From NCBI RefSeq assembly GCF_001468485.1, contig NZ_LODI01000035.1, forward strand, positions 45,138 through 93,554: a DNA stretch of 48,417 bases, read 5' to 3'. How positions within the stretch are numbered: position 1 is the first letter of the stretch; the number at the start of each line of letters is the position of its first letter. Source of the DNA: Pseudoalteromonas sp. H71 (lineage in GTDB: Bacteria > Pseudomonadota > Gammaproteobacteria > Enterobacterales > Alteromonadaceae). Of this stretch, positions 8,781 through 19,700 are shown piece by piece. Position numbers and translations under genes: made by a program. The notes below the pieces were generated by a model, which made no database searches, was not told the DNA's origin, and saw only the letters and a list, made by a program, of their open reading frames with translations.

Positions 8781-9896
8781 ATGAAAAAAGTAGGTTTAGT
8801 CGGTTGGCGTGGCATGGTTGGCTCTGTGTTATTAGAGCGTATGAAAAAGCAAAATGATTTTGCCAACATAGACACCACTTTTTTTACCACCTCACAAGCC
8901 GGTCAACTTGGTCCTGATTTAGCCGGTGACGCAAAACCGCTACTTGATGCAAGTGATGTATCTGAACTTGCAAAAATGGACATTATTGTTACTTGTCAAG
9001 GGGGCGATTATACCAAAGCGGTTTACCCAAAACTTCGTGAGTCGGGCTGGAATGGTTACTGGATCGATGCAGCTTCTGCACTTCGTATGAGCGACGACAG
9101 CATTATTGTACTAGACCCTGTAAATAAAGATGTAATTACTCAAGGCTTAGCGCAAGGCGTTAAAACCTTTGTTGGCGGTAACTGTACGGTATCGTTAATG
9201 CTACTTGCTTTAGGTGGGTTGTTTGAGCAAGACCTTATTGAATGGGTTAGCCCAATGACTTACCAAGCGGCTTCGGGGGCGGGCGCACGCAACATGAAAG
9301 AGCTGATTGCACAAATGGGTTCTATTCATTCAAGTGTTGCCGAGCAATTAAATAACCCAAGTTCAGCTATTTTAGAAATTGATAAAATAGTTAGTGAAAA
9401 AATGGCTTCAAGTGACTTACCACAAGATCAATTTGGCGTGCCATTAGCCGGTAGCTTGATCCCATGGATTGATGTGCCAATGCCAAGTGGTCAGTCTAAA
9501 GAAGAGTGGAAGGCACAAGTTGAAGCTAACAAAATTTTAGGTTCTACCCATCAGCCTGTCCCTATTGATGGTTTATGTGTTCGCATTGGTGCTATGCGTT
9601 GTCATAGCCAAGCAATGACCATTAAATTACGCGAAGACATTAGCGTTGAAAAAATAGAAGAAATATTAGCTTCGCACAACGAGTGGGTTAAAGTTATTCC
9701 TAACGAGCGTGACATTACATCCACCGATTTAACACCGGTTAAAGTAACGGGCACATTAAGCATCCCTGTTGGGCGTATTCGTAAACTTGCAATGGGGCCT
9801 AAATATATTAGTGCTTTCACCGTGGGTGATCAGCTTCTATGGGGCGCAGCAGAACCCCTTCGTCGTATGCTTCGTATCATTGTAGACGCTGAGTAA
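8781..9896 (+). CDS. asd: Aspartate-semialdehyde dehydrogenase
   Basis: This enzyme reduces aspartyl-4-phosphate to aspartate semialdehyde with NADPH, the branch point to lysine/diaminopimelate, threonine and methionine. The N-terminus [17 protein letters not shown] is the Rossmann nucleotide-binding motif of the gram-negative Asd family. The active-site cysteine lies in [10 protein letters not shown], and [14 protein letters not shown] is also family-typical. I chose ATG 8781 because it aligns with the E. coli start and has GGGA before it; an in-frame ATG at 8757 with AAGG upstream would add 8 residues. At 371 residues the length is normal. It is a single-gene unit closed by a terminator. 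Confidence 0.95.
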   Translation: MKKVGLVGWRGMVGSVLLERMKKQNDFANIDTTFFTTSQAGQLGPDLAGDAKPLLDASDVSELAKMDIIVTCQGGDYTKAVYPKLRESGWNGYWIDAASALRMSDDSIIVLDPVNKDVITQGLAQGVKTFVGGNCTVSLMLLALGGLFEQDLIEWVSPMTYQAASGAGARNMKELIAQMGSIHSSVAEQLNNPSSAILEIDKIVSEKMASSDLPQDQFGVPLAGSLIPWIDVPMPSGQSKEEWKAQVEANKILGSTHQPVPIDGLCVRIGAMRCHSQAMTIKLREDISVEKIEEILASHNEWVKVIPNERDITSTDLTPVKVTGTLSIPVGRIRKLAMGPKYISAFTVGDQLLWGAAEPLRRMLRIIVDAE

Positions 9897-9925
9897 TTTC
9901 AGTTTTTTAATTTATTTATTTTATA

Positions 9926-9951
9926 GGGTTAGCATAGCGCTAACCCTTTTT
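9926..9951 (+). terminator. Rho-independent terminator after asd
   Basis: The stem GGGTTAGC (9926-9933) pairs with GCTAACCC (9939-9946) and is followed by TTTTTA. Confidence 0.9.
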
Positions 9952-10142
9952 AGTTTTTATTCCTTCCTTTCACACTTTTTTGTGACCTTTAAATAACCGT
10001 CTGTGTGGCATAGCCATTGCAAAGTTAAAATAGTATTTTGCGTGCACCTAGTAATTTAAGTACTTAACAGCTTAGTTGTGCTTATTTTTGTGTAGTTTTT
10101 ACACATCGTCATGCTAATAATTACACAAATAAGGATGGTTAT

Positions 10143-11258
10143 ATGGCGTTAATTTCAAAGGTTACTCAAGCTAAATGGTTTACTACTTTTGTTTTAATCA
10201 TTGTGCTTTTATTACTATTGCGCGTTGCTGCGCCCCATGCTATTCAATATTATGTTAACCAACAAATTAAACACACGCAGGGAATTACAGGCCACGTAGG
10301 TGACGTAGATTTATATTTATACCGCGGTGCGTATGCTATTGACGGCATAAAAATTTATTCAAAAGAGGATAATTTAACCCCTAAACCGCTACTTAGTGTT
10401 GCAACACTCAATTTTTCACTTTCATGGTCAGCACTTTTAAAAGGGAATTTAGTAACTAACATGCAATTTACCCATCCTGAAATTGTTGTTTACGACAAAG
10501 CCCCTAATAAAATGGAGCAAAACAAACAAGTTAAAAACGAAACAACATGGATTGGGCTTGCTAATAATTTAGTCCCTTTTTCAATTGATACATTAATTAT
10601 TGATAACGGTAAGGTTTCATTAGTTAATGCCACCCGCGAGGGTGATAAACCTACTTATATTTCAAATATTAATGCTGATATTAAAAACATTACCAATGCC
10701 CAAAACCTAACTAAAACGTTAGTAACTTCTTTAAACGTTGAGGGGGATTTAATGGGCGAAGCTGCACTTTCTTTAACGGGGAAATTAGATCCATTTAGTG
10801 AAAAAGCAAACTTTGACTTTAATGTAGAGGTCCAGCGCTTTTCTGTTAAACACCTCGAAACTGTTTTTAAAGTCTATACCCCGTTTGATATTGAAGCGGG
10901 CGGAATAGATGGAGCAATGGAACTTGCTGCAAAGAACAATGTTTTAAACGGTTATGCAAAAGCTGGCGTGTATAATTTGAGTGTTTTTTCTTGGCGTGAA
11001 GATATAGAAAAAGACGATGACGGACTGTTAACCGCTATTTTTGAAGGCAGTATTGATGCTGTCAGTGCTTTACTTGAGAACGCTGAATCAGAGTTAGTTG
11101 CTGCGCGTATACCGATCGACGGCACATTAAACAATACCGACATATCAACGTTTCAGGCAGTGGTATCAGTATTAAAAAATGCGTTTTTAGACGCGTTTAA
11201 AATGGAAGTGGACGACGTGATATCGTTTGAAACAATAGAAAACACATCAGATGAATAA
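10143..11258 (+). CDS. DUF748/AsmA-like inner-membrane anchored envelope protein
   Basis: A 371-residue protein with one N-terminal transmembrane segment (about residues 13-31) and a large periplasmic part. The pattern GHVGDVDLYLYRGAYAIDGIKIY, then LSVATLNFSLSWSALLKGNLV and DTLIIDNGKVSLVN, is characteristic of DUF748 proteins, a branch of the AsmA/TamB-like superfamily thought to bridge or maintain the cell envelope. An AAGGA ribosome binding site lies 8 bases before the ATG. It stands alone between asd and a convergent channel gene. The molecular role is unknown. Confidence 0.7.
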   Translation: MALISKVTQAKWFTTFVLIIVLLLLLRVAAPHAIQYYVNQQIKHTQGITGHVGDVDLYLYRGAYAIDGIKIYSKEDNLTPKPLLSVATLNFSLSWSALLKGNLVTNMQFTHPEIVVYDKAPNKMEQNKQVKNETTWIGLANNLVPFSIDTLIIDNGKVSLVNATREGDKPTYISNINADIKNITNAQNLTKTLVTSLNVEGDLMGEAALSLTGKLDPFSEKANFDFNVEVQRFSVKHLETVFKVYTPFDIEAGGIDGAMELAAKNNVLNGYAKAGVYNLSVFSWREDIEKDDDGLLTAIFEGSIDAVSALLENAESELVAARIPIDGTLNNTDISTFQAVVSVLKNAFLDAFKMEVDDVISFETIENTSDE

Positions 11259-11272
11259 CAGGTTAAATGAGT

Positions 11273-11307
11273 TTTAAGCCCCGCAAACATATTTTGTGGG
11301 GCTTAAA
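11273..11307. terminator. Bidirectional terminator between the DUF748 and channel genes
   Basis: TTTAAGCCCC (11273-11282) pairs with GGGGCTTAAA (11298-11307), extended inwards by CAAA/TTTG. It has A and T runs on both sides and serves both convergent genes. Confidence 0.85.
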
Positions 11308-11310
11308 GTG

Positions 11311-12114
11311 TTACTTTTTACTCAGCAATGTTTTTAACTCTGCTATTTGCGCTTGTAACTCGTTAACTTGCCCTTTTGTTGCAGGAAGTGAGTCGTTATC
11401 AGCTTGCTCTTCTCGTGCATTTCGGTGTTCTTCACCCATTACCTCTAAAATAGCGCCAACCATCATGTTTAAAAATACAAAGGCGGTTAAAAATATAAAG
11501 GTCAGGTAGTAAATCCAGCTTAGCTCGTACACCGCCATTGTTTCGTACATTATGTCGGTCCAATCTTCAAAGGTCGCTATTCTAAATAGTGTTAGCATTG
11601 AAATAGACACATCTTGCCAAAGCACAGGGTTAATGTCGGCAAACATCATGCTGCCCATCGCTGCGTAGATGTAAAAAATAACAAACATAAGCAGTGCAAT
11701 GTAGCCCATTTGTGGGATTGCTTTAAGTAACGAGTTTACTAATAATCGAAGCTCAGGGATCATCGACACTAACCTAAGCACTCTGAATATACGCAGTAAA
11801 CGTGCTATTAGCATTGTAGAGCCCGCGGCGGGGTACAAGCTACCCAATACAATAATGGTGTCGAATATATTCCATCCCTTTGAAAAGAAGTCTTTTATGC
11901 CTTTACTTGCAACAAAGCGAATAATAAGTTCAATTAAAAAGAATGCGGTTATGCCAATATCCATCCAGTTAAGAGCAAGCTCAACCGTAGGATGAAGACT
12001 ATAGGTATGAGCGCCTACAGTTAGGGCAGAAACAATAATGACAGCTATAACAAATGATTGAAATATCTTGCTTTTGTCTATACGCTGAAACAAAGCTTGT
12101 AACTGCGACATCAT
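11311..12114 (-). CDS. Voltage-gated cation channel of the single-domain (NaChBac-like) type
   Basis: A 267-residue six-transmembrane ion channel subunit, which by family knowledge forms homotetramers. S1-S3 lie in about residues 20-95. The S4 voltage sensor has arginines every third residue (LIARLLRIFRVLRLV, 102-116). The pore loop carries TLFRIATFEDWTD with filter TFEDW at 181-185, S6 lies at about 203-225, and a C-terminal tail (QVNELQAQIAELKTLLSKK) looks like the tetramerising coiled coil of this family. Classic bacterial sodium channels have a TLESW filter. The extra acidic residue here recalls the calcium-selective variants, so the ion is uncertain. I started at ATG 12114, which has AGGA 9 bases upstream; a longer in-frame start at 12174 lacks this. 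Confidence 0.85.
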   Translation of the reverse strand: MMSQLQALFQRIDKSKIFQSFVIAVIIVSALTVGAHTYSLHPTVELALNWMDIGITAFFLIELIIRFVASKGIKDFFSKGWNIFDTIIVLGSLYPAAGSTMLIARLLRIFRVLRLVSMIPELRLLVNSLLKAIPQMGYIALLMFVIFYIYAAMGSMMFADINPVLWQDVSISMLTLFRIATFEDWTDIMYETMAVYELSWIYYLTFIFLTAFVFLNMMVGAILEVMGEEHRNAREEQADNDSLPATKGQVNELQAQIAELKTLLSKK

Positions 12115-12215
12115 AATAAGTGGTCCTGTAAATACAAAGATTTTTATGGCGCTAATATACAATATAATCGTCATAAATTAACGTCTTTTTAAACGCAATT
12201 GTGTAAGGAAATTTA

Positions 12216-12428
12216 ATGGTTATCAATAAACTAAAAACCGCGGCTGTTTTTATAATCGGATTACCTATTTTAGCTGGGTGTAGTTCCGATGCACGCTTTG
12301 AACAATTGCAGTCAGCTCGCCTTAACGAGTGCAATTACAAAGCAGATAAAGAGTATTATGAGTGCCTTAAAGAGCAAGACTCAAATTACGAAGAATTTAA
12401 AAAACAACAAGCAGAAAAAAGTAAATAA
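12216..12428 (+). CDS. Small lipoprotein of unknown function
   Basis: A 70-residue protein with a lipoprotein signal peptide and lipobox LAGC (Cys at residue 22). A short charged helical part with two more cysteines (NECNYKADKEYYECLKEQ) follows. An AAGGA ribosome binding site precedes the ATG. It is divergent from the channel gene and just upstream of a small cytoplasmic gene. I recognise no family. Confidence 0.7.
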   Translation: MVINKLKTAAVFIIGLPILAGCSSDARFEQLQSARLNECNYKADKEYYECLKEQDSNYEEFKKQQAEKSK

Positions 12429-12437
12429 TTTATCCTC

Positions 12438-12719
12438 ATGACTAAAACACAAAAGCAACGAGATAAACAAATACGCGCTGCGCTGACTAAAGCGTGTGAG
12501 TCCATTAAAGACTCAGTGGCCGGTTTTTCATACCTTACTCACACCGTTGATTTAAATAACGAAGCCAACACCTTAAAAGTTAACTGCTATTTTGAAGACA
12601 CCATAGCGCTTAATAACGTTGACTCTGAGATTGAACACCTTAAATCTATAATACTTACGCAACTTGCGAGTATTAAGTTGCCGATAAAACCGTCACATAT
12701 TGTGTTTTTTGCTAATTAA
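12438..12719 (+). CDS. Conserved hypothetical small protein
   Basis: A 93-residue cytoplasmic protein starting 9 bases after the preceding stop, which suggests cotranscription. Its fold appears to be mixed alpha/beta, with a basic N-terminus (TKTQKQRDKQIRAALTKACE) and a beta-rich middle. No clear Shine-Dalgarno sequence is seen, so translation may be coupled to the lipoprotein gene. No family recognised. Confidence 0.6.
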   Translation: MTKTQKQRDKQIRAALTKACESIKDSVAGFSYLTHTVDLNNEANTLKVNCYFEDTIALNNVDSEIEHLKSIILTQLASIKLPIKPSHIVFFAN

Positions 12720-12787
12720 AATGGGTTTTGTTGGTTTGCCTGCTGTTGGGCGGTATAATTAAGAAAATTATATATAGGGTTTAAATA

Positions 12788-12979
12788 ATGGCTGTTCCTT
12801 CTCGTTCGCAAATATCACCAGGTACTGTAGTTAATATCGTTTTAAAAGAAGACCAACGCAGCGGTACATTAACCGAAGGCGTAGTTGAGCGTTTATTAAC
12901 TAAATCGCCAAACCACCCGCATGGTATAAAAGTGAGATTAGAAGATGGCCAAGTGGGCCGAGTAAAAGAGATTTTATAA
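12788..12979 (+). CDS. YwbE family protein (DUF2196)
   Basis: A 63-residue protein with the family pattern SQISPGTVVNIVLKEDQRSG, then LTEGVVERLLTKSPNHPHG and IKVRLEDGQVGRVKEI. It is a small beta-barrel-like fold of unknown role, known from Bacillus ywbE. AGGG precedes the ATG. Its TAA overlaps the next gene's ATG by one base (TAATG), so the two are likely translated together. Confidence 0.85.
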   Translation: MAVPSRSQISPGTVVNIVLKEDQRSGTLTEGVVERLLTKSPNHPHGIKVRLEDGQVGRVKEIL

Positions 12980-13494
12980 TGGCAGCGTTATCAGAACAGG
13001 CTTTTTGGGAGTTAGTAACTACACCCGGCTTAGGTCTAGATCCAGAAAGTGTCAGCGAGAATTTAAAAGCTAAACTAGGTGATTTAACTGACGAGCAGCT
13101 TATTGCCTTTGACAAATTTTTTGGTATTAACATGCGCAAGTGTTTTACCTGGGATTTATTTGGCGCGGCATTTGTTATGGCAGGCTGTAACGATGAATAC
13201 GGCTTTAGTGAGTTTAGATGTTGGCTTATTTCACGCGGTAAAGCCGTGTTTGATAATGCACTTGTTAATGCCGACTCCATTGCATTATGTACACCTGTTT
13301 ATCACTTAAATGAACAGCCTTACCCATATATTGACGAGTACGACCTTATCGCCGGCTTATTATATGAAGAGCGCAACGAAGATGAACTTCCCTTCGTGCC
13401 ATCAGGCGATCAACCCGCAGGCAAACGCTTTAAAGACAAAGCAAAATTTTTAAAACAAGCCTATCCACAATTATTTGCAAAGTATTGGCGTTAA
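12979..13494 (+). CDS. DUF4240 domain protein
   Basis: A 171-residue cytoplasmic protein. The stretch FWELVTTPGLGLDPES through LTDEQLIAFDKFF, then WDLFGAAFVMAGCNDEYGF and FRCWLISRGKAVFDNAL, matches the DUF4240 pattern, a small domain of unknown function. It is translationally coupled to ywbE. No catalytic motif is evident. Confidence 0.75.
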   Translation: MAALSEQAFWELVTTPGLGLDPESVSENLKAKLGDLTDEQLIAFDKFFGINMRKCFTWDLFGAAFVMAGCNDEYGFSEFRCWLISRGKAVFDNALVNADSIALCTPVYHLNEQPYPYIDEYDLIAGLLYEERNEDELPFVPSGDQPAGKRFKDKAKFLKQAYPQLFAKYWR

Positions 13495-13772
13495 TACGCT
13501 AATTTTGCATTACTCTTAACAACTTTTTGAAACAGAAATCTGCGTAGATGTTTAATTTTTATGCAGTCTTTTGTATGCTTATTATTTATTTTTCTCACCT
13601 TTAAAATTCAAATCACAGTTTCAATTAATTATTTAGTTACCTTTTACATTAGTTAACAATTGTACCTATTAAACTAGTTTTTTGAATGACTCTCCATTAT
13701 CAAATATGTTACATTTGACTGTTTTTAAATGAATAAACACTGAATAATTACAATATACGACATAGGAATGTT

Positions 13773-16700
13773 ATGTATAAAACACTTTCATCAGGATTGA
13801 TAGCATTTTGCTTTTTGAACACGCTAAGTTCTCAAGCTGCTGTTTCACAGCGAATAAATAAATCATCCACCCAAGAAGTTAAGCAACTTTTAAATCAAAA
13901 CCCTTCTATTGCCAATACATCTTCGGCAAGTTCTTATTTTGTAGAATTAGAACAACCTCAATTGAGCCTTTCACAACAAGTTAATGCATCTTCTAAAAAG
14001 ATGCAGCAATACTTTTCTGGGGTTCCAGTATGGGGGCAGCAAATTAGAGTTCAATCTAACTCTGAACATATTAGTGGTTTTTTTGCTAAAAACATTAACT
14101 TTGCATCTTTGAATAAAACCGCGAGCACCACTTTTGATCAGTCAAAGGCGGTTAAATCGTTGCTGACTAAGTCTAAATTAGATGATTCACTAGAGAGTGA
14201 AATAATAAATAATAAGCGCTACATTTATATTCATGATGGAAAAGCTTACTACGTTCGCTTAATTGAACTCAAAGTAACTGAGAATGGCATTGAAAAAATG
14301 CCAATAGGTTTAATAAGTGAATCGACTTATCAGATTTTTGAACTGTGGGACAATATTCAAAGTGTTGACGGGACAGGACCTGGTGGTAATCAAAAGATTG
14401 GCCAGTATGAATACGGTACAGATAAAGACGCCTTTAATGTTACTCAAGTTGGTGAGACCTGTTTTTTAGAAAATGACAAAGTAAAAACGGTCACCATGGA
14501 GTCGGGCTCTGAGCCAAGTGAAGCCTTTTCATTCATATGTGATCGTAATACACATAAGGAAATAAATGGTGCTTTTTCTCCATTAAATGACGCTCATGCA
14601 TTTGGAACCGCTGTTTTTGATATGTATCAGCAATGGTACAACACTGCACCGCTTACATTTCAATTGTTAATGCGAGTTCACAGTGGGGATAACTGGGAAA
14701 ATGCCACCTGGAATGGCCAAGCAATGACCTTTGGTGATGGCGCTGATAGGTTATACCCGCTGGTTTCACTTGATATTGTATCTCATGAGGTTAGCCACGG
14801 CTTTACTAGTCAAAACTCCAATCTTATTTACTCTAATCAATCAGGCGGAATTAACGAGTCTTTCTCTGATATGGCAGGTGAAACTGCAGAGTATTTTTTA
14901 CGTGGTGAAACCGACTGGTTATCAGGGGCGGATATTTCAAAAGTAGATCCAGCTCTTCGTTACTTTGAAACGCCTTCATTAGATGGTGTTTCTATTGATA
15001 AAGCCAGCGATTTTTACCCGGGCATGGATGTTCACTTTAGTAGTGGTGTTTTTAACCGTGCTTTTTTCCTGCTTTCAAATACTGATGGCTGGGATCCTCA
15101 AAAAGCGTTTGAAATAATGCTAAAAGCAAATCAAAACTACTGGGTTAATTCGAGTGGTTTTATCGATGGTGCATGTGGAGCAATCAACTCTGCAATTGAC
15201 TTAAACTATAATGCATCTGATGTAATTTCAGCATTTAATGAAGTAGAAGTTATTTGCGATAATATTAAGTTTGTCGATACTGATTCAGATTTAATGGATG
15301 ATAACTGGGAACTTTTATACGGACTAGACCCTTCAGATGCCGATGACGCCAATTTAGATTTAGACCAAGATGGCCTTTCTAACTTGGAAGAATACTTGGC
15401 AAATACTTTTCCAAACTTAGTTGATTCTGATGCTGATAGTTTATCTGATTACGATGAATTAAACGTCTACATGACACTGCCTAACAATGCGGATTCAGAT
15501 TCCGATCGTATGCCAGATGGTTGGGAAGTCACTTTTGCTTTTAATCCACTTGATGCAGCTGATGCAGAACTTGATTTTGATGCCGATAGCTGGGTTAACT
15601 TAATTGAGTATTATGGTAACAGCGACCCAACTGATCCAAACTCTGAACCTTCTGTTTTTCCTGAAACTACCTATAATTTTGATGACGCAGTTGTCCCTGA
15701 ATTATTAGTTTCTTCAAATCCTCAAGCGCCTTGGTTTATTACTAATTATGACGGTCATGATGGCTTAGTGTTATCTAGCAGTGATATTCCTGATTCGCAA
15801 CAAACGAGCATTGAGTTTCAATTTTTAAGTGACGAACAACGTTTTGTTAACTTTAACTACCTATTGGAAACTGAAGCAACTTATGACTTTTTCAAAGTTT
15901 ATATTAACGATTCATTAGTGCTTAATGAGTCAGGCCTAACTGACTGGAAGGTGGCTTCTTTTCCAGTTCCTGCTGGGTTCAATACAGTTAAGTTTGTGTA
16001 CACTAAAGACGTTATAGTGTCTGAAGGTTTAGATGCTGTATTTATCGATAATTTATATATTGGGCCTAGCTTCCCTGATTCTGACGGTGATGGTATGTCA
16101 GATATGTGGGAATTATCTTATGGTTTGGATATAAATACTGACGATTCAGCACTTGATTTAGACAACGATGGTTTATCTAACCTTCTTGAGTTTTTAAATA
16201 ATGGTTTACCTAACATCTCAGATACTGATGGCGATTTAATGCCTGATGGGTGGGAATATAACAACAGCCTAAATCTTACGGATGCCTCAGATGCGTCACA
16301 AGATGCTGACAATGATGGATTTACTAACCTTACAGAGTTTCAAGCAAATACAGACCCTCAGTCAGATACCTCTTACCCTGTTGCTTTAAATATCACAACG
16401 TCATTTGAAAGCGATACACTTCCAACATGGATGATTGAATCAGCAAACTCAAGTGCGCCGTGGTTTATCACAGACGACTTTGCCACACAGGGCTCACAAA
16501 GTATTCGTTCAGGAGATATCTCTGATTCTCAGTTTAGCGGGTTTACTGTCACGGGTTTATTTGAAGAAGGGGTTTTAGCGTTCGATTATAAAATTGATTC
16601 TGAATATTGTTGTGACTTTTTTATGGTGACTATAGATGGCCAAGAAGTTATTGGTTTTGCTGAGCGTGGAAATTTAGAAGCACCTGAACCAACTTCATTT

Positions 16701-19700
16701 TTAGTTAATATTAGTGAAGGGGTGCATAAGATTGAGTTCAAGTATACCAAAGACGGATCAGTATCAACTGATGCTGATGCAGTATGGCTTGATAACTTTG
16801 TTATGCTTCCAGTCGGTGATCAAACCGATACTGATAACGATCAAATACCAGACTACTGGGAACTACTAAATGGTTTAAATCGTTTTGATGCAAGTGATGC
16901 ACAATCTGACAATGACGCTGACAGCCTTTCAGCCCTTGATGAGTATAACCTAGGAACAAATCCAAATTCAGCTGACACAGATTCTGATGAGTTAAGTGAT
17001 GGCTATGAAGTTAATAATGGCTTGCTACCACTTGACCCTTCGGATGCAAGTTTAGATTTTGATGCTGATGGTTACACTAATATCCAAGAGTTCTATGGGC
17101 AAAGCCTTGCTAATGACGCAACATCAACTGTGCAGTCTTTTTCTCAGCTAAATGAAAGCTTTGAAGAAGGGCTTTTGCCAGCTATATTTACAGAGCTTGC
17201 AGAACATACTACACAATGGCAGCTTAATACCAACTGGTCTACGGATGGTTCATCAAGTTTAAGCCTAAATACTTCTCCAGCAGGTAGTATAAGCGGCTTT
17301 GCAATTGCAGGGTTATTTGAGGCAGGGTTCATTAATTTAGATTACTTTTCAAACAATAACTCATCATTCCAAATTAGTGTTAACGGTACTCAGTACAATA
17401 TTAAGCATTATCGCTCTCGCTTGTTAATTCCGGTAAATGATGGTTTTAATATTGTGAAGGTAAAATACGAAAGCCCTTACTTAGCAGATATGCCTTTTTC
17501 AGTTGATAATATTTCATGGACTGCTGAGCTGGATGTAGTTAGTGACTTTGATGGCGACGGTATTCCAGATTATTGGGAAGCACAGAATGGACTAAATGCA
17601 CTTAATTCTAATGATGCATCAAATGATTCAGACTACGACGGTTTATCTAATTTAAACGAGTATCAGATGTCTAGTAATCCGCTTTCTACAGATACAGACG
17701 GCGACGGTGTGCAAGATAGTGAAGATAGTCACCCAACTGATTCTAGCTTGGGTGAAAATATAGCCCCTGTTTTTGTATCAAGTTTAGAGCCTATTACTCT
17801 TGAAGCAACGTCTCAAAATACTAACCTTATAAATATTTTTGTTCCTGAGGCGACTGATAACGGACATTTAGAACCTTATGTTTATACTTTCTCTGGCTCA
17901 TGGTTGCCCCTTGGTGAACATCAAATCACATGGGTTGCTCGTGATTATGTTGGTAACGAAACGACGGCTATTCAAACGGTAACCTTAGTTGACACAACGC
18001 CACCTGTTATACAAGACTATTACTCAGTTAATGTTTATGGAAGCTCAATCGATGACATAAAAGCGGCATTATTTAACTCTAATGCTATCTACGATAGTGT
18101 ATCGGGTGTAGCTATTATCGATATTGATAGTAACTTTGTGTTTAGAACCGGGGATATTTTAATTCCTGTTTCTGCCGTTGATGGAGCGGGTAATACTTCT
18201 ACAGGTGAAATAAATGCTTATGTTTTTCCTAAAGTCAGTATCCAGCCTACTACGTATGTTTACCAAAATGGTAATGTGGTTATTGATGTACTCATAAGTG
18301 GTAAAAGCCCATACGGTTCAGTAAGCTTTGATCTTATTGGCAATAATACTAGTAAATATATATCTACAAACCATCATGGCCTTGTCAAGGTAGAGCTAGA
18401 ACGTGAGTTCTTTGAAAATGCGTCGAATATTCGCATTAATACGACAAACAATTCATTTACCGATGGAAATGATACTAGCCAGTTAGTTTTTCTAAATGAA
18501 ACTGCAAAACCTGAATTTATTACTAATCTATATCAAAATGGAAAAGTAATAAGCAAGATGGTTCAACGTGATTCGTCAGACTTTATTGTTGATGTTCATG
18601 CAGTTAATTTACCTAGTCCAGAAGCTGATAATTCAATAGAGCTCCAGCTATCTTCACAAGGTGATTATTTTGTAAATAAAATTGGTCCCTCAAAGTGGAA
18701 TATTACTTTTACGCCTCAATTGCTCACGGACTCTAACAATCTAGACATTACGTTTACTATAAAACAAAATAGCGAAGCTGTTGCAACGGATAAAATTAGT
18801 TTACGTGTGATTGACGCAGTTACTTTTAATGATCCTGAGTTAGATACTGATGGTGATGGTATTCCTGATGCTGAAGAAGGTGTGAGCGATGGCGATAAAG
18901 ACGGCATTGTTGATTACTTAGATAGCTCTTCTATTACGCATTCAGCTGTTTTAGATTCAGGTAATATGGTTCGTAGCATCGATGAGTTTAATCACTTGTC
19001 AGTAGGTAACATTAAACAGACTACTGTAACGCAAATGATTGCTGATATGTCTATTTCAGAGCAAGACTTAAGTACTTACTTTGATAGCTTAGATATTACA
19101 GAACCTCACTTTCAAGCTAAAAGTGATATTGTAAATATTCATATTACCCTTTCAAATTCATCGGGTACCGCTGAAATTGCGATACCAGAGTACGTTAACT
19201 CTATTTTAAGTTCAGAAATGCAAATTCGTTTGTTATCTAATACAGGTTGGCAGTCGGTTGCAAAGCTAACTGGTAACGTGTACGAGCAAATTTGTTCAGG
19301 TTGCTTTACTTTTGCAGTAACAGACGGCAGTGAATTTGACTTAGACGGTGAAGTTAATGGTGTGATTGAATTAGTTGCTAAGTTAGCTGAAGAAAGTTTA
19401 AACCAAGCGCCTGTTTTAGATATAACAATTCCAGCAACCATTGAAGAGCTTTCAACTACTGAGCTTGATGCGTCAGGAACAACAGATCCTGATGGTGATT
19501 TGCTAAGTTTTGAGTGGAGTATTGATCATCCTCAATTATCACTGGCGCCTTTAGAGACAGACAGTAAAGCGACACTGACTGTAGGTGAATTAGAGGAAAC
19601 GTTCACTACAGATATCACTTTATTAATCTCAGATGGTTACGAGCAGTTCACAGAGGTATATACAGTGACCTTTATGCACGTTAATCAATTACCAGCAGTT

